The position numbers and the translations under genes were made by a program. A stretch of DNA of 64,000 nucleotides, from assembly GCA_035048495.1 (NCBI GenBank), contig CM068546.1:16436435-16500434 (forward strand), in the 5' to 3' direction. The notes beneath the pieces are model-generated. The model was not told the origin of the DNA. It saw only the letters and a list, made by a program, of their open reading frames with translations, and did not search any database. How positions within the stretch are numbered: position 1 is the stretch's first letter; each line of letters opens with the position of its first letter. Positions 24,070-34,100 of this stretch are shown one piece after another. The stretch comes from Euptelea pleiosperma. Taxonomy: Eukaryota; Streptophyta; Magnoliopsida; Ranunculales; Eupteleaceae.

Positions 24070-25149
24070 CTAGATGAGAGGAGCGTGGATCTCTATCAGT
24101 GGAGCAGTCTCCAAAAGATCATTGAGATCAGAAATAGCTGACTCTGTTGCATAGTCAGCTCCAAAGTGTTCTAGACACTGCTTAAGAATATCTTCGGTGG
24201 AGTCCGGGATTAGACTCTCAACGGCACACATTTCATCGGTCACTTCGCGATCGACATCTTGTTGCATTAAACGAAAGATGTTGACCTCAGCTTTGAGGTT
24301 ACCGAAAGCAATGGACATGTTTCCGTCCCGACACCCGATGTGTGCATTCGCGGTGGCAAGGAATGGACGGCCTAAGATGACCGAAATGCGGTTATCCTGA
24401 CACGGCTCGGTGTCGAGAATGATAAAGTCCACAGGATAATAAAAGTCAACGACTTTTACTAGGACATCTTCAATGATTCCTCTTGGAATCTTGATGGACT
24501 GATCAGCCAATTTCAGGGTGACATTGGTAGGCTTCATATCTTTCAGTCCTAACTGCTGATATACCGAGAATGGTATGAGGTTAACGCTAGCCCCTAAATC
24601 TAGCAAGGCAGTGCAGCTAAAGTTGTCTCCAATTTCACATTGGACAGTTGGGCTACCTGGATCCTTGTGTTTGATCACACTATTGCGTTGAATGAACGCG
24701 GTAGCTTTTTCGGCCAAGAAGGCAGCTTTGGGTACATGCGTACGCCGCTTAACTGTGCACAAGTCCTTGAGGAATTTGGCATAGGAAGGGATTTGCTTGA
24801 TAGCAGAAAGGAATGGGATATTGATCTGGACGTCTTTAAAGACATCTAAGATCTCAGAGAATTGCTGATCCCGCTTATCTTGGACAAGTCTGTCCGGGAA
24901 GGGAGGCTTTACTCGACAAATGGATTTGTCTTTAGCCTTAGATTTCTGCACAGGGATATCTGATGTTGGTGCAGAGGTAGAAGAAGCAGAGGTTGGATTT
25001 GGACTAGTTTCCACGGTGCGAGTGATGGGTGCTGGAGATGGCACCGGTGGTGGTTGGACTCCCATGTCCACAGTTTTTCCAGATCGTAGGGTGGTTACAG
25101 CTTGCACCTCCCCTTGACAATTCTCATTCTGGCTTTGAGATTGGGAACC
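24070..25149 (-). pseudogene. pol: A-host gag-pol fragment: linker and aspartic protease
   Basis: The open segment runs from [13 protein letters not shown], followed by a Pro/Ser/Thr-rich linker, into the protease with [10 protein letters not shown] and [10 protein letters not shown]. It ends at the TAG 24070-24072, where the intact copy has GAG (G-to-T). Solo LTR 2 cuts its upstream side after the codons for GSQSQ (25149). The rest of gag continues at 42670. Confidence 0.9.
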
Positions 25150-26400
25150 TGAAAGTAGGATTTTTCCGCGTCGTTGGTTACGGAAACCCTAGAATCAACA
25201 ATTTTTGTAATTATCCGAATCTGTTCACTCAAATCCTGCAAAAATCACAGGGTTGTACAGTGGCTCGTGTCGGGTATCGTCCGCACTCGGGGTTAGTGTG
25301 CTTAATTCAAAGCCATGAAATGACGGATTTTTATCAAGAAATTGCTCTGAAACTCATGGGTGGAAGGATGAGAATGGTGAGGTGGTTTTTTTTAAAATAT
25401 CATTCTTGACTTTTAGAGAGAGAAACTATTAAACTAATGTGAACAACAGAAAATGAGAAATTGCCAACTTAATAATGGAAAATTGAAGATTTATTTATTG
25501 AACGAAATTCAAATTACATTGCATAAACTAAGGGTAAAACAAGAATTTAAAATTAAGAAAAAGAGAAGAGAGAGAAAGGATGAGAGGGTGAAACCTAGTA
25601 ATTTCTAAAGAGAGGGAAAATACCTTGGAGGATTTACCGGGATTGGCCAAGTGGTGGCCTTGGTGATGGAGAGAATTGACATCTCACCATTGTTGCAATC
25701 TCCAAAAATTCAAGATTCGCCGTTTTCTCCAAAAACGTGGTGAAGAATGAAGGATGGGGCTGCAGCTTTGCAAGAGTGGGAGGCTTAGTTGCACATGGAG
25801 GAGAACCAGTGGGTTCTAGTGGTAAAAGAAGGGCAGCACGCGTGGAGGTCGTGGAGTTGCTGGTGATTGGACATGGGGTGTTGCTGGATGCAGAACCGGT
25901 GGTGCTCGACTAAGAAGGAGGCAGAGGTGATGGGTTTTTAGAGAACCGATTGAAGATGCTCGTTAGTTGGAGAAGCAAAGGTGACCGGCGAAGGAAGTTG
26001 AACTGTGAAGAGGAGGATGCTCAGCTTGCAACACGTTGGAGTTGCAGGCCATTAATGGCGGCTTGATGAAGAACCGGTGGTGGTTCTGGATGTGCAGACC
26101 ACACCTAAGGAGGATGCTAAGGTGGTGTTAGCGGTGTTATGTGCATGCAGGCGAGCTTTCTAGAGGAGCAACAGCAAGAACCATGGGGTTCTTATGTGAT
26201 TCCAGCACGTAGGTGAGAAGATGGAGCAGTGGCAAGGAGGAGCGTGCAGGGGTGGTTGCAGGCGGTGGTGAGAAGGAAGCGTTGGAGGAGGCAGCTTGGT
26301 GATGGTGAAGGATTTAACGGCCTGCAACTTGCAGGTCGTGGCAGCAGCAGGTGGCGGTGAAGGAGATGGCAACCGGTGAAGATGAGGGAGGCGAGCTGGG
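25150..26400 (-). mobile_element. Solo LTR 2 of family A, left piece
   Basis: The piece starts TGAAAGTAGG after GAACC (25145-25149); the same GAACC follows the other end at 42670-42674. A-full interrupts it at 26401 with TSD CTGGG (26396-26400 and 41311-41315). This part is the downstream (R/U5-like) half of the LTR and shares scattered blocks, not full collinearity, with solo LTR 1. Confidence 0.93.
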
Positions 26401-27839
26401 TGAAAGTAGGATTTTTCCCGCGTCGTTGGTTACGGAAATCCTAGATCTCAACAATATTTGTAATTATCCGATTCTTTTTCACTCAAATCCTGCAAAAATC
26501 ACAGGGTTGTACAGTGGCTCGTGTCGGATGTCGATCAGCACTCGGGGTTAGTTAGCGCGACTCATGAACATGCAATGACGGATTTTTATCAAGAAAACAT
26601 GGAGAGGTGAGAATGATGATCGATTTAAAATAATTATTGGCGACTTTTAGAGAGAGAGATTTCCCACAAGTAATTAAGACGAGAATAAATTGAGAATAAG
26701 ACTGAAAACACAATACTGCAAAATCAATTAAACTTTATTCAATCATAGTGCTTACAAACTATCTTTGTAGAAATTACTAAAAACTTGACTATAAAGCATT
26801 AAAATTCTAGAGAGATTTAGAGATAGAAATAAGAACTAGAGAGAGAAAGTGAGATAGAGAGAAGAATAGCTAGAGAGAGAAACTAGGGAGAGAACATAAA
26901 GAAAGGAGTTTTAGATAGAGAGAAGGAGAACCCTATATAGAAAGAAAAAGATTGAGGGTTAGAGAGAGAAAAACTATACCTTGAATTTACCCAGATTTAG
27001 CCAATGGTTAGATCGGCCAAGAGAACATGAAAAGATGAGATCCGATGCATGGTGGCTGTTGTGCATGGTGAACGGGTCGATAGGATCTGCCCAATGTGAG
27101 AAGATCAAGCTTGCTGGAGGTCATGCCAAGTACGTGGCCGTGAGGAATTGGAGGAAGTGGGGAACGGTGTTGGTGATGATAAAGGAGAGGAATGATGGCT
27201 TACGATGTCAAAGACAACAAGGAAAGTTGCTGGACATGATTGAGGAAGGTGGGGAAGAAGTTGATGCCGACTAGAGATGTGTGTTGCAGGCTGACCGGAG
27301 CAAGGGATAACGCCGAAGAGGGGGGCAGCAACTGTGTGGATGAAGCGGAGCCTTTGAGACCTGCTCGTGAAGAGCAGTCAGTGGTGTTGGCAGCTTCCCC
27401 TTCTCCTTCAACGGACTGGAGTTGCAGGTTGCAACTCCAGCACGTTAGAGAGACGGGGTGTGGGGGGCGATGGCTGGTGCAGGCGCTCCAGCAGGTAGGA
27501 GTCGGTGATGATGGAGGCGCTGGTTGCTGCCAGTGGAGACTGATGTGAAGGCGAGGTGGAGGGCAGACGTCCTCTTCTTCTTCTCTTTTCTGGTTCTTTT
27601 TTTTTTTCTTTTTGTTTGTGGAACGGTGAAGAAGAGGAGGAGGGTGACGGTGGCTGGGTTTGCTTGAGGGATCCCAAAGGAGGATAGGACGATGGAAGAG
27701 ATGAGGAGAGGGAGGCGAAGATAGAAGTGCTGTGTAACGTGGGGCGTAAGGAGCACTGACGGCCGGAGTTGCAGGTCTGCAACTCCGGCGTTAAAAAAAA
27801 ACGGTAATGAAAAACGAAAACGAAAACGAGAAAAAAAAG

Positions 27840-27926
27840 AAAAAGAAGAAGAAGAAGAAGAAGAAGAAGAAGAAGAAGAAGAAGAAGAAGAAGAAGAAGA
27901 AGAAGAAGAAGAAGAAGAAGAAGAAG
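27840..27926. repeat. GAA/TTC array in A-full 3' LTR
   Basis: The array is an almost pure GAA run between two copies of the GGCCGGAGTTGCAG inverted module. The counterpart in the 5' LTR is 40018-40066. The difference shows replication-slippage-type change since insertion. Confidence 0.95.
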
Positions 27927-28100
27927 GAGACTGATGCCGTGGAGGAGCACTGACGGCCGGAGTTGCAGGCAACTCCGGCGAAGAAGAAGAAGAAGATGAA
28001 GAAAATGAGAAAGAGAAAAGAAGAAAAAGAAGAAGAATGGGGCCAAGGGTGAATGCGGGATTGATAGGGGGAGAGAAAGGAGAAGATTTGAGGGGGATTA

Positions 28101-28164
28101 GGGTTCGAACGAACCCTTCTCCCTCCTCTTATAAAGCTCCCTATTTCCATTAATGGAAATAGGG
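28101..28164 (-). promoter_or_regulatory. Core promoter candidate in A-full 3' LTR
   Basis: Same arrangement as described for 40241-40304: dyad 28101-28116, TATA-like box 28129-28136 and 26-bp palindrome 28139-28164. In the 3' LTR it would drive read-out into flanking DNA rather than the element itself. Confidence 0.55.
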
Positions 28165-28188
28165 TATTTTTTAAATAAAAAAAAATAT

Positions 28189-28228
<40 letters not shown>

Positions 28229-29170
28229 TAAAATGCTACTTTTCTATGGGGAATCTCCCCAATTAGTGGACCCCCCATTTAATTAAAATTATTTTTGAAA
28301 TTCGCGGGGTCCACTAACTGGTCGGACAGCGGGTCGATGCTGATGGGCCCGGCTACTGGCCCACATGGACTGATGATGTCCATCGTCTCACAAGTTGATG
28401 TGACAGGCATTCTGAAGGCGATCGGATGGATGGTGACTTGATTGGGACCCAGATTGGTAGATCGACGGATCTAGAGAGATCCAACGGTCCGATGGAAGAT
28501 CCAACGGTCAGAAAGCTAAGGGAGATGAGATAGAGCCGAAGGGTAGGAGTTCTGGGGTTAAGTCAGTAGATTCGAGGATCGAGAGATGAAGAGAGAGAGA
28601 GAATAAGGAGAGATGAGAGAAAAAGTATCAAAAAAAATGGAAAAAAGCACTGGCGGAGGGTCTGGAACCCTGTTCTTCACTGTGACCATCCTCACGCTTC
28701 TCCAGTAGAGTCGACTATCATTCCTTGCTGACTCATGTGGCTTTAAACGCTTTGGTCCGTCTCTTGGTCATTGGCTCTCCTGCTCTCTTCGTTCTTTGGG
28801 CTGGCTTTTTGGTCCTCTTATTCAGCCCATATTTGGCCCATATCTTCTAGTCATAGCATGTGGGCTCTTTAAGCTTTGATAATGGGCTTTCATGATCGAT
28901 TTGGGCCCACAAGTCTCGAGAATCGTCCCATCGGGGTTTCCTGCGACAGAAGAAGCGCGTAATGAGACTCTATCAGAATGACTTCATGTCTAGACTTTCG
29001 AAAATGTGTTTAATGCATGCAAATATACCATTTCGTCCAGAAAAGTGTGTTCTACGCAACAAAAGAGACTCTTACGTAGAAAAGTAGATAAATAGAGTAT
29101 TTTAACGTGGGAGAATGCAATAACGCTAACAGGATAATTGCTTAAAATAAGCACTTTTGAGCGAATATCA

Positions 29171-29182
29171 CAACCCCCAACC
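29171..29182 (-). other. Polypurine tract of A-full
   Basis: On the element strand GGTTGGGGGTTG immediately precedes the 3' LTR terminus. It is the expected primer site for plus-strand DNA synthesis and is conserved at 56928-56939 and 6837-6848. Confidence 0.78.
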
Positions 29183-30705
29183 AGCATATTGCCAATCCTT
29201 GGCAATTAGTGCGAAATAAATGAGCTTAAAAGGGCTCTGCACATGCTGCACACTTTTTCATATTAGCTCCGGGAAAACACCGTTCGTTAAATCATTGAAT
29301 GGATGCAAAAACAGTTACATGCTAGCGAAGAGTTGGAAAGTATTTGCAAGACTACAGACTGATAATCATGACCCAGAATAGTCAGACTCTGCGTGTGTAT
29401 GTGCTCAACATTCTCATCATCCGACAGTAAAGATTTCTAGATCACCTCTAAGTTTTTATGCCTCGACCTCAAATCTCACACGTTTAGCACTCAGAATAGA
29501 ATCACACAAGAAGGGTTTTCTTCTTTTCTCTCAATTTATATGTGAGGAGATGTATTGATATATGAAAGCAAAGATCTCACATATGTATTATTTGAAGGAA
29601 GGACATCTTTAACAGAAGAAGATCTCATGATTGGAATACCACTTCACTCGGGAACGTCAGATCAAACTCTATAGCTTCTCTTTCTCCAATCTCCACATTT
29701 TATGATCGTACTATCCTAGAATCAAGTAGGACTTTCCTGGGTTGTAATGAGGCTTAGGTCAGGTGTAGAGAGATAAAGGAATACAGGATTTCAAAGATCT
29801 TGAGAGGATATTGCCATTTTCTTGAATTTTTCCTGCGACGTAACACCATTATCTGGTTCTTTTTCCTTTTTTCGTATTTTTCTCTTTTTCTTGATATTTC
29901 TGAGACTGCTCAATTTCTTTTCAGCTCTTCTTCATACTTTCTTTCTATATTTTGTTTTTGGCTTGAACCACTTTCTTTTCCTTTTGATTCTTCTTCTTTA
30001 CTTTTCTTTTTCACGGTACACCCACATCAGTTATTCTTTTGTCCATCTCAAAATAAGGGTAGCCAGTCATGTTTCGTAGCTGGACTGGATTTTAGGTTGA
30101 TGGGTTTGCAAATAAAAGGCTTTTATAGAACGGCTCAAGGGGTTTCTAGTGAAGTATAATTCAGGTGAGTAAAAAGGCTGAATGGTTCAGAAAAATGGCC
30201 TAAATCATTTTCTAGGGTTTGCACTATCATGTATACTGTCTTGACTGGATACAGAGAAGGTTCTGTCGTAGTAATCCAATGTTGATGTCGTTCTGAGTTC
30301 CATGATCGAAGCAAAAGATGATGAGATCTCTCAACGAATATTGCGGGCATGAAGAATAGTGAGTCATCTTGTGACTCAGGATTAATGTATACTCTCTGAA
30401 ATGATTAAAGGCTCGAAAGCTTACTGGGTTAGGTCTCCACAATTCTTCTCACAGGATCTCTAGAATTTCCAAACTTAGGATGACTCTGATGTTGATAGTG
30501 TACAATTGTGCCGAATCTGATTTTTTCTAAGTTTTCAAACCTGCTGTAGTCACACTTGACTTGACTCAATGCTAACTTTAAACAAAAATTGACATCCTCA
30601 ATACTGACTTAACGAAGGTTTTTAGCTAATCAAAGTCAGGGTATTTGACACATTTTTGAAATTCTAGAAAACTTTTGGAGAACATCGGAAATCACCCAAA
30701 AAATA

Positions 30706-30710
<5 letters not shown>

Positions 30711-30755
<45 letters not shown>
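30711..30755. repeat. Homopolymer T45 tract
   Basis: Forty-five consecutive T (A on the element strand) in the 3' noncoding region. The same site holds mixed T/A repeats at about 1121-1173 and 8400-8431 and T20 at about 58483-58502, so it is a hypervariable spot rather than a retrotranscribed poly(A) tail. Confidence 0.95.
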
Positions 30756-30759
<4 letters not shown>

Positions 30760-30801
30760 AGACATGAGTTTTGGTAAATACCCACCCCCAACCAAAATAT
30801 A

Positions 30802-30817
30802 GCACCGTCCTCGGTGC
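30802..30817 (-). ncRNA. Conserved stem-loop GCACCG-TCCT-CGGTGC
   Basis: A perfect 6-bp stem with a 4-nt loop (plus-strand reading). It is identical at 1223-1238 and 8477-8492; at 58556-58571 one stem base has changed (CAGTGC). It lies about 290 bases past the pol stop. Conservation across families A and B suggests a function in RNA or DNA, which remains unknown. Confidence 0.45.
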
Positions 30818-31018
30818 TCAATATCGGGACATAAAATGATAACAAATCAGAGATGATGATGCAAAGATTCAGGAAGGATGTTACCAAGTCGGCAGAAACT
30901 CGACAGTGTGTGGTACCTGATGATCGGAAGAATGAATGTACCTGCATTTTCAAAGATATAACAATAATAACAAATGCATGAGACTCATGTACTCTAGGAA
31001 TACCGGAATTGCCTTTCC

Positions 31019-31074
31019 GAAAGCGCTAAGTTTTACGTCTTCAGCCAGACACAACGGGGGTGACAGGCACCCCC
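31019..31074 (-). ncRNA. Conserved hairpin cluster just downstream of pol
   Basis: On the element strand, starting about 35 bases after the pol stop, come GGGGGTG/CACCCCC (31056-31074), GTCT/AGAC around the loop GGCTGA (about 31038-31051) and, a little further on, CGGAA/TTCCG (about 31006-31021). In family B the first stem has an extra A-T pair and a different loop, so the pairing is kept while the sequence varies. The block GGCTGAAGAC...TTAGCGCTT resembles a motif I recall downstream of pol in other plant Athila elements (not checked). Confidence 0.45.
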
Positions 31075-31108
31075 AACCAAGTTGGAGCACAGGAGACTGA
31101 GTGGATCA

Positions 31109-34100
31109 TCAGTCGACATAAATAGGATCGATGAGATCAATTTCAAAAGTCTGAATGAACGACACATCAAGTTCATGGAATTGCTTAAGACGCTGACCAT
31201 TGACCTGGAATGAGGAGTGATCCTTGGGATCCTCAATAGTGATTGCCCCGAAGGGTGTGACTGCTGTGACCGTATAAGGACCGGTCCACCTAGATTTCAG
31301 TTTCCCAGGGAAGAGATGGAGACGAGAATTATAAAGAAGGACCTTCTGTCCTGGCTGGAACTCTTTCCTGAGGATGCTCTTGTCATGTATCCACTTCATT
31401 TTGGCTTTGTAATTCTTGGACAAGTTGTAGGCATCATTTCTGAGTTCTTCTAACTCATTCATTTGAAGTTTCCGCTCCTCCCCTGCGGAGTCTAGGTCGA
31501 AGTTGAGTTTCTTAATGGCCCATAGGGCACGATGTTCAATCTCTACCGGTAGATGACAAGGTTTCCCAAAGACGAGACGATAGGGAGACATATTGAGTGG
31601 GGTCTTGTAGGCGGTTCTGTATGCCCATAAAGCATCAGTGAGACGAGTAGACCAGTCTTTACGTGTGGTATTGACTGTCTTCTCCAAGATCTGCTTGATC
31701 TGACGATTAGAGACCTCTACTTGACCACTAGTCTGCGGATGATAAGCTAGGGCAACCTTGTGGGTTACCCCATACTTCTTCATTAAGTTCTCGAATATCT
31801 TATTGCAGAAATGGGTGCCCCCATCACTAATGATGGCCTTAGGGGCACCGAATCGAGCGAAGATGAACTCCTTTAGGAATTTGACCACCACTTTGTGGTC
31901 ATTGGTCTTGGTGGGAATGGCTTCTATCCATTTGGATACATAGTCTACCGCAAGGAGAATGTACTCAAAACCATAGGAAATGGGAAAGGGGCCCATGAAG
32001 TCGATGCCCCAGGTGTCAAATATCTCATCGACCTGGATGGGAGTTAGGGGCATCATGTTCCTCTGGGAGATGCGGCCTAGATGCTGGCAATTAGGACAGG
32101 TTTTGCTGTAGATATGGGCATCTTTAAATAGTGTAGGCCAGTAGAATCCGCATTGCAGAACTTTTTCTGCAGTCTTCTTAGTGCTGAAATGACCACCACA
32201 AGGTTGGTCATGACATGAGGACAAGATATTGAGTTGGTCCGACTCAAGGACACAGAGACGAATGATCTGGTCAGGACAGTATTTATACAAATAAGGGTCA
32301 TCCCAAGAGTAGTACTTAACTCTTGCTAGGAATTGGCTTTTGTCCTGTTTTGACCAGTGTGACGGCATTTCTTCGGTGACAAGGTAGTTGACAATGTCAG
32401 CATACCAAGGATTAACAGAGATGGCGAACAGTTGTTCGTCTGGAAAGGTTTCAGGGATGGGCTGGGTGTCGAAGGATGACTCTAAAGTCAGTCTAGACAA
32501 GTGATCAGCCACTACATTCTCAGTTCCTTTCTTATCCTTAATCTCGAGGTCGAATTCCTGCAGTAAGAGAATCCATCGAATTAATCGAGGTTTGGTTTCC
32601 TTTTTCGACATGAGATAACGAAGGGCTGCATGATCAGTGTACACAACCACCTTAGTGGCTAAGAGGTACTGACGAAATTTATCAAGGGCGAAGACTACCG
32701 CCAGGAGTTCTTTCTCAGTGGTGGAGTAATTCATTTGGGCAGAGTTAAGAGTTTTGCTCGCGTAGTAGATCACGTGTGACCTTTTGTCAACTCTCTGCCC
32801 TAGAACGGCGCCTAATGCGTAGTCAGAAGCATCGCACATTACCTCGAAAGGTAGAGTCCAATCCGGGGGACGGATAATGGGCGCAGTAGTGAGCTCAGAT
32901 TTGAGACGCTCAAATGCCTTGACACAGTCAGCATTAAAGTCGAAAGGACTATCTTTAGCTAGAAGATGGGACAGAGGTCGAGCGATTTGAGAGAAGTCCT
33001 TGATGAATCGCCTATAGAATCCTCCGTGTCCCAAAAAGGAACGGATGTCACGTACGGACTTAGGAATGGGCAAGGTCGAGATGATATCGATTTTAGCTTT
33101 GTCGACCTCAATGCCCTGATGGGAAATGACATGTCCCAGAACTATGCCTTTCTTCACCATGAAGTGGCATTTCTCCCAATTGAGGACAAGTCGCTTGTCC
33201 TGACAGCGTTGAAGTACCAGCCCTAGATGGGTCAGACAGTCATCAAAGGATGACCCAAAAACTGAGAAGTCGTCCATAAAGACTTCGAGGAATTTTTCCA
33301 CCATGTCAGAGAATATACTCATCATACACCTTTGAAAGGTCGCGGGTGCATTGCAGAGGCCAAAGGGCATGCGCTTGTAGGCAAAAGTGCCAAAGGGACA
33401 GGTGAAAGTTGTCTTCTCGTGATCCTCAGGGGCGATGGGTATTTGATTATACCCTGAGTAACCATCGAGGAAGCAGTAATAGGAGTGACCTGCTAATCTC
33501 TCCAACATTTGGTCTATGAAGGGTAAAGGAAAATGGTCCTTCCTAGTGTTGGTGTTGAGTCGTCGGTAATCGATGCAGACTCTCCACCCTTTCTTCAGGC
33601 GCTGGGTGACCATTTCCTTGTTCTCATTTTCCACAACTGTGAATCCTGCCTTTTTAGGGACGACATGAATAGGACTCACCCATTTGCTATCGGAGATGGG
33701 GTAAATGATACCCGCATCTAACAGTTTAAGGACCTCATCCCGGACTACATCCTTCAAGACGGGGTTCAACCTCCTCTGGTGTTCTCGAGAGGTTTTGGAT
33801 TCATCCTCGAGATAGATGTGATGTTGGCACACCGAGGGGTCTATGCCTCGAATATCATCTATAGTCCAACCTATCGCAGATTTGTGCTCGTTGAGTAGCT
33901 CAAGAAGTTTCTTACGTTCACTTGCAGACAAAGCGGAAGCAAGAATGACAGGGTAGGTTTCCTTAGGACCAAGATAGGCATAGGAAAGATCTGTGGGAAG
34001 AGGCTTAAGCTCCAATATTGGAGCAGATGGAGTAGAAATAGGTGTCACAGAAGACACGGATTGAAGAGGTTTGACTTCAGTAGGTACAGGAAGGAAGGGT

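Larger units (their letters stand above)
26401..29170 (-). repeat. A-full 3' LTR (2770 bp)
   Basis: The LTR runs from TGAAAGTAGG to GAGCGAATATCA (plus-strand reading). It differs from the partner at 26406 (G/A), 26536 (A/C), 28048 or so (G/A) and 28802 or so (T/C), and has a GAA array about 33 bp longer. It contains inverted GGAGTTGCAG modules near 27418, 27763 and 27956, promoter palindromes at 28101-28116 and 28139-28164 around TTATAAAG (28129-28136), a poly(T) run (about 28196-28225) and AACGG units at 28480-28510. Confidence 0.96.
29183..31108 (-). other. A-full 3' noncoding region
   Basis: These 1.93 kb have no convincing coding frame on the element strand. The plus-strand frame 29800-30159 is T-rich, antisense and not conserved as protein in family B. 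Conserved elements are stem ATATGTGAG/CTCACATAT (29538-29546 with 29576-29584), hairpin 30802-30817, hairpin 31056-31074 and a 45-base T run (30711-30755) whose composition differs in every copy. Confidence 0.78.

Noticed and set aside
28086..28120. Sequence GATTAGGGTTCGAACGAACC considered as a tRNA T-arm or a telomere repeat
   Set aside because: No other tRNA arms nearby and only a single TTAGGG-like unit; it is the conserved LTR dyad.
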